Shown: positions 43,547-53,445 of the stretch, piece by piece
How the letters are laid out: each line of letters opens with the position of its first letter
How positions within the stretch are numbered: the first letter of the stretch is position 1
Assembly (NCBI GenBank): GCA_963929915.1
Contig: CAWVJY010000008.1
Span: 186,001 to 250,000 of the forward strand
Direction: 5' to 3'
Length of the DNA: 64,000 nt
Source of the DNA: CAG-273 sp963929915
GTDB taxonomy: Bacteria; Bacillota; Clostridia; TANB77; CAG-508
Notes under the pieces: generated by a model
What the model was told of the DNA's origin: nothing
Databases searched by the model: none
What the model saw: only the letters and a program-made list of their open reading frames with translations
Program-made: the position numbers and the translations under genes

Positions 43547-45154
43547 ATGAAAAAGAAATACATTTTTGTAACAGGTGGAGTAGTATCTGGTTTAGGCAAA
43601 GGAATTACAGCAGCATCCTTAGGTAGATTGTTAAAAAACAGAGGGTATAAAGTAGCAAACCAAAAGTTTGACCCTTATATTAACGTAGACCCAGGAACTA
43701 TGAGCCCATATGAACATGGAGAAGTATTTGTAACAGAAGATGGAGCAGAAACCGATTTGGATTTGGGGCATTATGAACGTTTTACAGACGAAAATTTGAC
43801 TAAATACTCTTCTGTTACCACTGGAAGAATTTATTCAGAGGTAATTGAACGAGAAAGAAGAGGAGATTATTTAGGAAAAACAGTACAAGTAATTCCTCAT
43901 ATTACAAATGCTATTAAAGAAAAAGTATACAAATTTGAAACTACAGATGTAGATATTGTTATTACAGAAATTGGGGGAACAGTAGGAGATATTGAAAGCC
44001 TTCCTTTTTTAGAAGCTATTCGCCAAATAGGAATTGAAAAACCAGAAGAAGATATAGTTTATATTCATGTAACCTTACTTCCATATATTTATGGTTCAAA
44101 TGAATTAAAATCAAAACCAACACAACATTCTGTAAAAGAATTACAATCCATTGGTATTAAACCAGATATTTTAGTTTGTAGAGCAGAACAAGAAATTGAA
44201 GAAAACTTAAAACAAAAAATTGCTCTATTTTGTAATGTAAAAAAAGAAGATGTTATTCAAAATAAAACAGTAGAAATTTTATATGAAGTACCACTAATGC
44301 TAGAAAAAGAAGGTTTAGCAAGCCGCGTATGTAAAAAACTACAATTAAAAGATGAACCTAATAATAGCAAATGGGAGAAAATGATTCAAGATATTAAAAA
44401 GTTAAAAGAAGAAAATATTTGTATTGCAATTGTAGGAAAATATGTAAAATTAGAAGATTCTTATTTGTCCGTGATAGAAAGTGTAAAACACGGAGGATTT
44501 GCAAATGGTTGTAAAGTACATGTGGATTTAATAGATTCAGAAAAAATAACTAAAGAAAATGCCAAAGAGATTCTAAAAAAATACCAAGGCATTATTGTAC
44601 CCGGTGGTTTTGGTGCAAGAGGAATAGAAGGCAAAATAGAAACTATTCGTTATGCAAGAGAAAACAAAGTACCATTTTTAGGAATTTGTTTAGGAATGCA
44701 AATGGCAGTAGTAGAATTTGCAAGAAATGTGCTTGGGCTTGCAGATGCGAATTCAGAAGAATTTGATGAAACAACTACTCATCCAGTAATTCATATTATG
44801 GAGGACCAAATGCATATTTCTAAAAAAGGTGGAACCATGAGGCTTGGTGCTTATCATTGCCATTTATTAGAAAATACCTTAGCTAAAAATGTATATAAAA
44901 AAGATAAAATTATAGAAAGACACAGACACCGTTTTGAATATAATAATGAATACAAAGAAGAAATGGAAAAACAAGGACTCATTTGCTCTGGGTTATCTCC
45001 AGATGGAAAACTAGTAGAAATGGTAGAAATAAAAGAACACCCATACTTTATTGGGTGTCAGTTTCATCCTGAATTTCAGTCTAGACCAGATAGGCCACAT
45101 CCGTTATTTGTAAATTTGGTAAGGGCAGCAAAACAACAGAGTATTTCTAGTTAG
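43547..45154 (+). CDS. pyrG: CTP synthase
   Basis: CTP synthase aminates UTP using glutamine. The 535 residues show the synthase domain (KYIFVTGGVVSGLGKGITAASLGRLL, MSPYEHGEVFVTEDGAETDLDLGHYERF) and the glutaminase domain with PGGFGARG, the nucleophile in LGICLGMQ and the His-Glu in FHPEFQSRP. AGGAGG precedes the ATG at 43547. It is regulated by a leader terminator. An IS30 element lies just upstream of the promoter. Confidence 0.97.
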   Translation: MKKKYIFVTGGVVSGLGKGITAASLGRLLKNRGYKVANQKFDPYINVDPGTMSPYEHGEVFVTEDGAETDLDLGHYERFTDENLTKYSSVTTGRIYSEVIERERRGDYLGKTVQVIPHITNAIKEKVYKFETTDVDIVITEIGGTVGDIESLPFLEAIRQIGIEKPEEDIVYIHVTLLPYIYGSNELKSKPTQHSVKELQSIGIKPDILVCRAEQEIEENLKQKIALFCNVKKEDVIQNKTVEILYEVPLMLEKEGLASRVCKKLQLKDEPNNSKWEKMIQDIKKLKEENICIAIVGKYVKLEDSYLSVIESVKHGGFANGCKVHVDLIDSEKITKENAKEILKKYQGIIVPGGFGARGIEGKIETIRYARENKVPFLGICLGMQMAVVEFARNVLGLADANSEEFDETTTHPVIHIMEDQMHISKKGGTMRLGAYHCHLLENTLAKNVYKKDKIIERHRHRFEYNNEYKEEMEKQGLICSGLSPDGKLVEMVEIKEHPYFIGCQFHPEFQSRPDRPHPLFVNLVRAAKQQSISS

Positions 45155-45180
45155 GATTTAATAACTTAATTAACACTATT

Positions 45181-45239
45181 AGAAAACAAGACTGTTCTAA
45201 AAATAAATTTAGTCTGATTTTAGAATAGTCTTGTTTTCT
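45181..45239. terminator. Long-stem terminator of pyrG
   Basis: The arms AGAAAACAAGACT..TCTAAAA (45181-45202) and TTTTAGA..AGTCTTGTTTTCT (45218-45239) pair over 22 bp with two mismatches. The arm sequence resembles the outer arms of the dispersed hairpin family. Confidence 0.75.
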
Positions 45240-45291
45240 GACTAAAATAAATCTGCATGAGTTCCAGCATTTCAATTTTATATTTATTCAT
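45220..45291 (-). pseudogene. Remnant of a RelE/YafQ-like toxin gene
   Basis: Directly overlapping the RelB-like antitoxin stop (ATGA), a frame MNKYKIEMLELMQIYFS opens as a toxin gene would, but it stops after 23 residues inside the terminator hairpin. No further toxin sequence is present, so the toxin appears lost and the antitoxin is an orphan. Confidence 0.5.
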
Positions 45292-45571
45292 CTTGGCTAT
45301 TTAATTCCTCCATTAATTCATCAACAGTGTTAAAAGATTTATAATTTTCTGGATTTTTAATCATTTCTAATGTTTCTTTAATAGCTTCGATAGTTTCTTT
45401 ATTATATTTAGGCTTTTTTATATCAAAAGGAATACTTTCGGTTAATACAACTTGTTTCAAAAAGATAGTTACAGCATCAGCTATATTCATTCCTAAATCA
45501 TTAAGGGTTTCTTCTACTTCTTTTTTTAATTCTGGTTCTATTCTAATATTTATGGTATCAGTTTTAGACAT
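45284..45571 (-). CDS. RelB/DinJ-family antitoxin (orphan)
   Basis: The 95-residue protein starts MSKTDTINIRIEPELKKEVEETLNDLGMNIADAVTIFLKQV, the ribbon-helix-helix domain of RelB/DinJ antitoxins. It continues with IPFDIKKPKYNKETIEAIKET and an acidic tail. The start is the ATG at 45571 with AGGAGGTG upstream; one earlier ATG is rejected. Promoter: TTGACA (45630-45625)-17-TACAAT (45607-45602) on the minus strand. The expected toxin is only a 23-codon remnant. Confidence 0.85.
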   Translation of the reverse strand: MSKTDTINIRIEPELKKEVEETLNDLGMNIADAVTIFLKQVVLTESIPFDIKKPKYNKETIEAIKETLEMIKNPENYKSFNTVDELMEELNSQDE

Positions 45572-45784
45572 TTTTAACACCTCCTATCTTAATTCATTTA
45601 TATTGTAACACAATGTAAGTACAATGTCAATTATATTTTATTAGTTTTCCCATAAAAAAGTTACATTATACAAAAATATTTTTTATTTAAAATGATTTTA
45701 TAATCATTTGAGACGCTTGTGAAAATGGTTAACTGCAAAAGTAAATTACAATTGTGAAAATTATGTGAAATTTTAAAATAGTAC

Positions 45785-45841
45785 TTGACAATTAGAATAA
45801 ATGGGTATAAATTATTAGCAGTCTTACAAAAAGACTGCTAA
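45785..45841 (+). promoter_or_regulatory. groESL promoter with variant CIRCE operator
   Basis: TTGACA (45785-45790) is followed by a TATAAATT -10 region (45806-45813). Then comes the inverted repeat TTAGCAGTC-N9-GACTGCTAA (45815-45841). The canonical CIRCE is TTAGCACTC-N9-GAGTGCTAA; here position 7 is changed in both arms so pairing is kept. HrcA repression is expected. Confidence 0.88.
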
Positions 45842-45915
45842 TTTAAATAAAAAAAACTAATAAAACAGTTTAAACTAGCATATACATAAAAAAGCAAATA
45901 AAGGAGGTAATTTTT

Positions 45916-46197
45916 ATGTTAAAACCATTGGGCGACAGAGTAATTGTAAAAATGTTAGAAAAAGAGGAAACCACTAAAAGTGGTATTATTTTAGCAGGAA
46001 ATTCAGGTGAAAAATCTCAAATTGCAGAGGTAATTAAAGTAGGACCAGGAATTGACAGCGAAGGAAAGAAAATTGAAATGTGTGTAAAAGAAGGCGATAG
46101 AGTAATTTTAAATCAATATGCAGGAACAACTGTAAAATATGATAACGAAGAATACATTATTGTAAAATACAGTGATATTTTAGCAGTAGAAGAATAG
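45916..46197 (+). CDS. groES: Co-chaperonin GroES
   Basis: The 93-residue GroES lid protein begins LKPLGDRVIVKMLEKEETTKSGIIL, the mobile loop that docks on GroEL. It ends YIIVKYSDILAVEE. AAAGGAGG lies upstream. The operon with groEL is under a CIRCE-type operator. Confidence 0.97.
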   Translation: MLKPLGDRVIVKMLEKEETTKSGIILAGNSGEKSQIAEVIKVGPGIDSEGKKIEMCVKEGDRVILNQYAGTTVKYDNEEYIIVKYSDILAVEE

Positions 46198-46309
46198 AAA
46201 AGTAAGAATAAAAAATAGATAATCTTAAATAATCTATAAATTTTGTAGATTAGATGAATAATTGATAAAAATAAAAAAAGATTGATAAAAATTAAGGAGG
46301 AAGAAGATT

Positions 46310-47941
46310 ATGGCAAAAGAAATTAAATTTGGAGAAGATGCAAGAAAAAGCTTGCTAAACGGTGTTAATAAATTAGCAGACACTGTAAAAGTAACATTAG
46401 GACCAAAAGGTAGAAATGTAGTACTTGATAAAAAATTTGGAGCACCTTTAATTACCAATGATGGTGTTACCATTGCAAAAGAAATTGAATTAGATGATCC
46501 CTTTGAAAATATGGGAGCACAAATTGTAAAAGAAGTTTCTATTAAAACTAATGATATTGCAGGAGATGGAACTACAACCGCTATGGTTTTAGCACAAAAC
46601 ATGATTCGTGAAGGTGTAAAAAACGTAGCAGCTGGTGGAGACCCAATGGCAATTAAAAGAGGAATGGATAAAGTTTCTTCAAAAGCAATTGAAGCTTTAA
46701 AACAAAATAGTGTGCAAGTTAGTGGAAAAGAAGACATTGCAAGAGTTGCAAGTATTTCAGCAGATAATACAGAAGTAGGAGAATTAATCTCAGAAGCTAT
46801 GGAAAAAGTTTCTAAAGATGGTGTTATTACAATTGAAGAATCTAAAACTTCTCAAACAGAATTAAATGTAGTAGAAGGAATGCAATTTAATAAAGGTTAT
46901 GTATCTCCATATATGGTAACAGATACCGAAAAAATGGAAGCTGTTGTAGATAATCCATATATTTTAATTACAGATAAGAAAATTAGTAATATTCAAGAAA
47001 TTTTACCATTGTTAGAAGCTTTAATGCAACAATCTGGCAAATTAGTTATTATTTGTGATGATATTGAAGGAGAAGCACTATCTACTTTAATTTTAAATAA
47101 ATTAAGAGGAGTTATTAATGTAGTAGCTGTAAAAGCTCCTGGATATGGTGACAAGAGAAAACAAATGCTAGAAGATATTGGTATTTTAACAGGAGGAGAA
47201 GTAATTACCTCTGATTTAGGCTTAGAATTAAAAGACACAACCATTGAACAATTAGGTAGAGCAAAACAAGTAAAAGTACAAAAAGAAAATACAATTATTG
47301 TAGATGGTATGGGAGATAAAGAAAAAATTAAAGAAAGAGTTAACCAATTAAAAGCTCAAATTGCAGACGAAAAGAGCGAATACGAAAAAGAAAACTTACA
47401 AGAACGTTTAGCTAAAATTGCAGGTGGAGTTGCTGTAATTGGTGTAGGTGCTGCAACAGAAGTTGAAATGAAAGACAGAAAACTAAGAATTGAAGATGCT
47501 TTATCTGCTACAAAAGCAGCAGTAGAAGAAGGTATTGTTGCAGGTGGTGGAACAGCTTACATTGACATTATTCCAGTTGTTAGCAAAGAAGTAGAAAGCT
47601 TACATGGAGATGAAAAAATAGGTGGTAAAATTATTTTAAGGGCACTAGAAGAACCAGTAAGACAAATAGCAGTAAATGCTGGATTAGAGCCATCTGTTAT
47701 TCTAGAAAAAGTAAAAAATAGCCCAGTAGGTGTTGGATTTAATGCTGCAACAGAAGAATATGTAGATATGAAAAAAGCAGGTATTGTAGATCCTACTAAA
47801 GTATCTAGAAGTGCACTTCAAAATGCAGTATCTATTGCATCTATGATATTAACAACAGAAAGCTTAGTAACAGACAAAAAAGAACCAAAAGACTGCAAAT
47901 GCGGACATGATGACCATGAAGATATGAATGGTATGTATTAA
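46310..47941 (+). CDS. groEL: Chaperonin GroEL
   Basis: This ATP-driven folding chamber is 543 residues, the normal length. Blocks include KFGEDARKSLLNGVNKLADTVKVTLGPKGRNVVLDKKFG, NDIAGDGTTTAMVLAQ (ATP site Asp) and VGVGAATEVEMKDRKLRIEDAL. The C-terminus is short and Cys/His-containing (DCKCGHDDHEDMNGMY) rather than a long GGM repeat. It follows groES by 112 bp and ends at a strong terminator. Confidence 0.98.
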   Translation: MAKEIKFGEDARKSLLNGVNKLADTVKVTLGPKGRNVVLDKKFGAPLITNDGVTIAKEIELDDPFENMGAQIVKEVSIKTNDIAGDGTTTAMVLAQNMIREGVKNVAAGGDPMAIKRGMDKVSSKAIEALKQNSVQVSGKEDIARVASISADNTEVGELISEAMEKVSKDGVITIEESKTSQTELNVVEGMQFNKGYVSPYMVTDTEKMEAVVDNPYILITDKKISNIQEILPLLEALMQQSGKLVIICDDIEGEALSTLILNKLRGVINVVAVKAPGYGDKRKQMLEDIGILTGGEVITSDLGLELKDTTIEQLGRAKQVKVQKENTIIVDGMGDKEKIKERVNQLKAQIADEKSEYEKENLQERLAKIAGGVAVIGVGAATEVEMKDRKLRIEDALSATKAAVEEGIVAGGGTAYIDIIPVVSKEVESLHGDEKIGGKIILRALEEPVRQIAVNAGLEPSVILEKVKNSPVGVGFNAATEEYVDMKKAGIVDPTKVSRSALQNAVSIASMILTTESLVTDKKEPKDCKCGHDDHEDMNGMY

Positions 47942-47973
47942 TATAAGTATTAGTTAAGATAGAAATAGTTTTG

Positions 47974-48017
47974 GGACGTATTTTAAAACGGATTTCGTTT
48001 TAGAATACGTCCTTTTT
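47974..48017 (+). terminator. Terminator of groESL
   Basis: GGACGTATTTTAAAACG pairs with CGTTTTAGAATACGTCC (17 bp, one mismatch), followed by T5. Confidence 0.88.
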
Positions 48018-48145
48018 CGAGTTCTACTTTAACCAAAAAAAGAATTTTGTGAAAAAATACTATAAAAATATATGGAATTTTGTGAAAAAACAATTGAATA
48101 TACCTGGAATTTTGTGATATAATATACATAGGATGGTGATGAGAA

Positions 48146-49486
48146 ATGGAATTACTAAAAAGAAAAGTAGATAAATATTTAGAAGAATGGAAGGAAAGTC
48201 CAGATAGAAAACCTTTAATTATAAAAGGTGCACGTCAAGTAGGAAAAACAGAATCCATTAGAAACTTTGCTAAGAATAATTATAAAAGTGTTATTGAAAT
48301 TAATTTTGCTCTTCAAAAACAATATAAAGATATTTTTGATGATGGATTTGAAGTAGATACAATTATAAAAAATATTTCATTAAGAAATCCAAACTATGAG
48401 TTTATACCAGGGAATACTTTAATATTTTTTGATGAATTACAGGATTGTATTAATTGTGCAACATCCTTAAAATCATTTAGAGAAGATGGAAGATATGATA
48501 TTATTTGCTCAGGTTCGCTTATGGAAATTAATTATAATGAAATTGAATCAAATAGTGTAGGAAATAAAGAAGATTACGAAATGAATTCAATGGATTTTGA
48601 AGAATTTCTTTGGGCAAAAGGGTATAGGGAAGAACAAATAGAAGACTTATATGTACATATGAAAAATTTAACACCACTTTCTAACACAGAACTTTCCATT
48701 ATGTTTGAGAACTTTAAAGAATATATGATAGTAGGAGGAATGCCTGCTATTGTTAACTCTTTTGTAAAACAGAATAATTATAGTGGAACATTAAAAATGC
48801 AAAAACAAATTCTTCAAGATTATGAAGAAGATATTACTAAATATGCAGGGGGATTAGACCATGCAAAAATTTTAAATGTGTATCGTAAAATACCTATATT
48901 TTTAGGAAATGAAAATAAAAAATTTCAAATTTCAAAAATCGAAACAGGTGCCAGAAATCGTGAATATATAGGAACAATAGACTGGTTAAGAGATAGTGGA
49001 ATTATTAATATTTGTTATTGTTTAGAACAGCCAGAACTTCCACTAGGTGGAAACTTTAATCCAGATAATTATCGTATTTACTTTAGAGATACAGGATTAT
49101 TAATTGGTTCACTAGACGAAGAAGCGCAAGAGGATTTAAGAAACAACAAAAATTTTAATACCTATAAAGGGGCTATTTATGAAAATATTATAGGAGATAT
49201 GCTAGTAAAACAAGGATATCAACTATATTTTTATAAAAACGAAAAAGCTACAATAGAAATGGATTTTTTTGTTAGAGATAAAGACTCTCTTATTCCAGTT
49301 GAAGTAAAAGCCAATGATGGCGCTACCGTTTCCTTAAGAAACTTAATTGAAAGTGAAAAATATAAAGATATTAAGTATGGAATAAAGCTAGGATATAAAA
49401 ATATAGGATTTAATGGACAATTTTATACATTTCCGTATTTTTTAACTTTCCTTCTAAAAAGATATTTAAGAGAAAAAACGATATAA
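48146..49486 (+). CDS. AAA ATPase with DUF4143 domain
   Basis: The 446-residue protein has Walker A IIKGARQVGKTES (~25-37), Walker B TLIFFDELQDC (~91-101), sensor ICSGSLMEINY, and a C-terminal DUF4143 domain ending in a nuclease-like FVRDKDSLIPVEVKAN (Glu-x-Lys). The family is common in anaerobes, often multicopy, and its role is not established. It stands alone between groEL and mtaB. Confidence 0.88.
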   Translation: MELLKRKVDKYLEEWKESPDRKPLIIKGARQVGKTESIRNFAKNNYKSVIEINFALQKQYKDIFDDGFEVDTIIKNISLRNPNYEFIPGNTLIFFDELQDCINCATSLKSFREDGRYDIICSGSLMEINYNEIESNSVGNKEDYEMNSMDFEEFLWAKGYREEQIEDLYVHMKNLTPLSNTELSIMFENFKEYMIVGGMPAIVNSFVKQNNYSGTLKMQKQILQDYEEDITKYAGGLDHAKILNVYRKIPIFLGNENKKFQISKIETGARNREYIGTIDWLRDSGIINICYCLEQPELPLGGNFNPDNYRIYFRDTGLLIGSLDEEAQEDLRNNKNFNTYKGAIYENIIGDMLVKQGYQLYFYKNEKATIEMDFFVRDKDSLIPVEVKANDGATVSLRNLIESEKYKDIKYGIKLGYKNIGFNGQFYTFPYFLTFLLKRYLREKTI

Positions 49487-49531
49487 AATGATTAGTTATA
49501 AAAAATAAAATTGCTGAAAGGTAGTAATTAT

Positions 49532-50966
49532 ATGCAAAATAAAAACATAAAAACAGTTGCTTTTTACACATTAGGTTGTAAAGTAAATCAATACGAAACA
49601 AATGCAATGATGCAAAAATTAAAAGAAGTAGGATTCGAAATAGTAGATTTTGAACGAAAAGCAGATATCTATATTATTAATACTTGTACTGTAACTAACA
49701 TGGCAGATAAAAAATCTAGGCAAATGTTAAGAAGAGTAAAAGAAGTATCACCAAATTCTATTTTAGTTGCAGTAGGTTGTTATGCACAAGTGGCAAAACA
49801 AGAATTAGAAAAAATACCAGAAATAGATTTAATATTAGGAATTAATGAAAAAAATGATATTGTGTGGTATGTAGAAAAAGCAATACAAGAAAAGACGAGC
49901 AAAAAAGAGAAAAAAATTGAAAGAGAAAAAGAAAATGAAACAAATAAAATAACTAGCAAAAAAAGCATAGATAACAAGGATTCTAGCTCTAGTCAGAAAA
50001 GTAAAATTGATATTGTAAATGTTTCCAATGTAGCAAACCAAAAAGAGTTTCTAGACTTTGGAAATGTTACCTACACAGAAAAAACAAGAGCAGTCATCAA
50101 AGTACAAGATGGGTGTAACCAGTTCTGTTCCTATTGCATTATACCTTATGCCAGAGGTCGTATTAGAAGTAGAGAGCCACAAAGTGTTATTCAAGAAATT
50201 ACTGCAATTAGCAAACAAGGTATTAAAGAAGTAGTTATTACTGGAATTCACTTAGCCTCTTATGGAAAAGATTTTGACCGGAGAACGACAAGAATATAGA
50301 TTAATTGATTTATTAGAAGAAATCCAAAAAATAGATGGAATTGAAAGAATTCGTTTGGGTTCCTTAGAGCCTACGTTAATTACAGAAGAATTTGTAACAA
50401 GACTTTCCAAACTTTCTAAAATCTGTGACCATTTTCATTTATCTTTACAAAGTGGATGTAATGAAACATTAAAAAGAATGAATCGAAAATATACTACTGA
50501 AATTTTTGAAAAAGGAGTAGAGATTTTAAGAAACACATATCCAAATGTACACTTAACAACAGATATTATTGTAGGCTTTCCAGGAGAAACAGAAGAAGAG
50601 TTTCAAACAACTTATGAATTCCTAAAGAAAATACAGTTCTATAAAATGCATGTTTTTAAATATTCTCCAAGAAAAGGAACAGTAGCTGCAAAAATGCCAA
50701 ACCAAATAGATGGCAATAAAAAAGAAGAAAGAAGCAATTTACTAATAGAACTTTCAAACAAAAATGAACTTGCCTATAACCAAGAATATTTAGGCAAAAT
50801 AGTAGAGGTTTTGTTGGAAGATAGAGAAGGTAAATACATAAAAGGTCATACCACAAATTACATGGTAGTAAAAGTACAAACAGAACAAGAACTAGAAAAT
50901 ACCATACAAAATATAAAAATTACAGGTTTGGATGGAGTAGAACTAGTTGGAAGAATTGAATTATAA
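49532..50966 (+). pseudogene. mtaB: tRNA (t6A37) methylthiotransferase MtaB, one frameshift
   Basis: MtaB adds a methylthio group to t6A37. The N-terminal domain (FYTLGCKVNQYETNAMM, NTCTVTNMADKKSR) and the radical-SAM CxxxCxxC (QDGCNQFCSYCIIPYARG) are intact. The TRAM domain is at the end. The frame breaks at ~50277 (GACCGG where GACGG is expected) after ITGIHLASYGKDF, and resumes as GERQEYRLIDLLEEI; removing one C restores ~478 residues. An unusual Lys/Ser-rich insert (~128-172) separates the two N-terminal domains. A sequencing indel is likely. Confidence 0.85.
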
Positions 50967-51153
50967 TAAGAAAAATCAGTAAACAAATTAGCTGGAAAAA
51001 ATATGCTATAAATATTGAAAAACAACCATAAAAATGATATGATAACAATACAGTGAAAACAGAAAGGAGAATTTGCTCTAGATACTTAAAAATTACTTGG
51101 TATCAAAAACAAAAAGAAGAAGTATAAAAAAGTCTAGTACAAATAAAATAACA

Positions 51154-52911
51154 ATGAAAGCAATTGAAATTAGAAATACCTATTTAAAATTTTTTGAAAA
51201 ACATGGACACAAAATTATTCCAAGTGCACCATTAATACCAGAAAACGACCCATCTGTATTATTCACCACAGCAGGTATGCAACCTTTAGTACCATACCTT
51301 TTAGGGGAAACTCATCCAGAAGGAAAACGTCTTACAGACTATCAAAAATGTTTAAGAACCAATGATATTGATGAAGTTGGAGATAATAGACATTTAACCT
51401 ATTTTGAAATGTTAGGAAATTGGTCTTTAGGAGATTATTTTAAAGAAGAAGCAATAACTATGAGTTATGAGCTATTAACCAAAGAATTTGGCATTGACCC
51501 TAACAAATTATCTGTAACCTGTTTTGCAGGTGATGAAGATGCACCAAGAGATGAGGTGGCAGCAAATGCTTGGAAAAAAGCAGGAATTCCAGAAGAAAGA
51601 ATTTATTTTTATGGTAAAGATGATAACTGGTGGATAGCAGGAGAAGAAGGACCTTGTGGTCCAGATACAGAAATGTATTTAGATACAGGTAAGCCTGCTT
51701 GTGGACCAGATTGCCAGCCTTCTTGTAGCTGTGGAAAGTATGTAGAAATTTGGAATAATGTATTTATGGAATATTATAAATCCAAAGATGGGTCTATTTC
51801 TAAATTAAAACAACAAAATGTAGATACTGGTCTTGGACTAGAAAGAATGACAATGCTTTTGCAAGGAAAAGAAACTCCATTTGATACAGAAATATTTTTA
51901 CCAATTATGGAAAAATTAAAAGAACTTGCAAAACAAGATTCTATAGAAAGTAGAAGAATTGTAGCAGAACACTTACGTGCAAGTATTATGGTTATTGCAG
52001 ATGGCGGAAAACCAAGCAATATAGACCGTGGTTATGTATTAAGAAAACTAATTAGAAGAATGACAAGACATTTAAATAAATTACAAATAAATTTAGAGGA
52101 ACTAGGAAACTTAATTGATTTATACATAGATACTTTGCAAGAGCTATATCCAGAATTACAATCTAAAAAAGACATGATTAAGCAAACTATTATAGAAGAA
52201 AAAAACAAATTTATGAAGACTTTATCTCATGGAGAAAAGGAATTTGAAAAAGTAGTAGCTAAAGCAAAACAAGAGAATAAAACCATGATAGATGGGTATA
52301 CTATTTTCAAATTATATGAAACTTATGGTTTCCCTCCAGAAATTACAACAGATTTAGCAAAAGAGCAAGGATTTACTGTAGATTTATCTGAATTTGATAA
52401 ACTATTTAAAGAACATCAAGAAAAATCTAGACAAGGTAGTGAATTAAAATTCAAAGGAGGACTTGCAGAACAAAATGAGCAAACAATAGCTTACCATACT
52501 GCAACCCACCTTTTACATAAAGCTTTACAAATTGTATTAGGAGATCATGCAAAACAATGTGGTTCTAATATTACTACAGAAAGATTAAGATTTGACTTTA
52601 CTCATCCAGAAAAAATGACAAAAGAACAATTACAACAAGTAGAAAATTTGGTAAATGAACAAATTAAACGTGACTTGCCAGTAACTTGTGAAGAAATGAC
52701 TTTAGAAGAAGCAAAAGCATCTGGTGCAACAGGTTTATTTGAAAATAAATATGGAGAAAAAGTAAAGGTATATACAATTGGAGATTTTAGTAAAGAAATT
52801 TGTGGTGGACCTCATGTTACCCATACAGGAGAGTTAGGACATTTTAAAATAAAAAAAGAAGAATCTAGTTCAGCAGGAGTAAGGAGAATTAAGGCTATTT
52901 TAGAAAAATAG
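51154..52911 (+). CDS. alaS: Alanine--tRNA ligase, short form without C-terminal DHHA1 domain
   Basis: The protein has the class II AlaRS catalytic domain (EIRNTYLKFFEKHGHKIIPSAPLIP, TTAGMQPLVPYLLGE, FEMLGNWSLGDYFK) and the editing domain with zinc ligands HTATHLLHKAL and CGGPHVTHTGEL. It ends ~30 residues later (VRRIKAILEK), giving 585 residues instead of ~880. The DHHA1/C-Ala domain that aids tRNA binding and dimerisation is missing, with no sign of it downstream. The start is set by homology at ATG 51154; a basic extension from TTG 51097 is possible, and neither has a good ribosome site. Confidence 0.85.
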   Translation: MKAIEIRNTYLKFFEKHGHKIIPSAPLIPENDPSVLFTTAGMQPLVPYLLGETHPEGKRLTDYQKCLRTNDIDEVGDNRHLTYFEMLGNWSLGDYFKEEAITMSYELLTKEFGIDPNKLSVTCFAGDEDAPRDEVAANAWKKAGIPEERIYFYGKDDNWWIAGEEGPCGPDTEMYLDTGKPACGPDCQPSCSCGKYVEIWNNVFMEYYKSKDGSISKLKQQNVDTGLGLERMTMLLQGKETPFDTEIFLPIMEKLKELAKQDSIESRRIVAEHLRASIMVIADGGKPSNIDRGYVLRKLIRRMTRHLNKLQINLEELGNLIDLYIDTLQELYPELQSKKDMIKQTIIEEKNKFMKTLSHGEKEFEKVVAKAKQENKTMIDGYTIFKLYETYGFPPEITTDLAKEQGFTVDLSEFDKLFKEHQEKSRQGSELKFKGGLAEQNEQTIAYHTATHLLHKALQIVLGDHAKQCGSNITTERLRFDFTHPEKMTKEQLQQVENLVNEQIKRDLPVTCEEMTLEEAKASGATGLFENKYGEKVKVYTIGDFSKEICGGPHVTHTGELGHFKIKKEESSSAGVRRIKAILEK

Positions 52912-53025
52912 ATGTATTCTGAATCATTATTTATAAATGTTACTCTATAACTTAAAGAATATAAATGTAATACATTAATTAAATAAAAGATGAAAAATAA
53001 TATAAAAAGAAAGGGATTTATAAAA

Positions 53026-53373
53026 ATGGAAGATTGTGTTTTTTGTAAAATTATAAAGGGAGAAATTCCTTCAGAAAAAGTATATGAAGATGATGAAATT
53101 TTAGCATTTAAAGATATTAATCCAGCAGCACCTATCCATGTTTTAATTATTCCTAAAAAACATATAGCTACTCTATTAGATATTTCTGATGAAGATAGTG
53201 CTTTAATGGGAAAAATGATGAAAGTAGTTCAAAAACTTGCTAAACAATTAGGTATAGAAGAAAAAGGATTTCGCTTAATTGCAAATTGTGGACCAGATTC
53301 TGGACAAGAAGTAATGCATATTCATTTTCACCTATTGGCAGGAAGACCTATGGGACCTAAAATTATCTCATAA
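53026..53373 (+). CDS. HIT-family nucleotide-binding protein (HinT type)
   Basis: The 115-residue protein hydrolyses nucleoside phosphoramidates. It begins CVFCKIIKGEIPSEKVYEDD with the paired Cys of zinc-binding HINT proteins and ends with the triad EVMHIHFHLLAGR (HxHxHxx). The start is the ATG at 53026 with AAAGGGA upstream; an earlier ATG at 52990 is less likely. Confidence 0.95.
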   Translation: MEDCVFCKIIKGEIPSEKVYEDDEILAFKDINPAAPIHVLIIPKKHIATLLDISDEDSALMGKMMKVVQKLAKQLGIEEKGFRLIANCGPDSGQEVMHIHFHLLAGRPMGPKIIS

Positions 53374-53445
53374 ACCTATAGATTATCTTACAAAAATGTG
53401 CTATAATAATAATTGTAAGATAAATGTTGATAGGAGGAAATACAA

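Noticed and set aside
46234..46737. 167-codon frame antisense to groEL
   Set aside because: Shadow of the conserved GroEL frame, no ribosome site.
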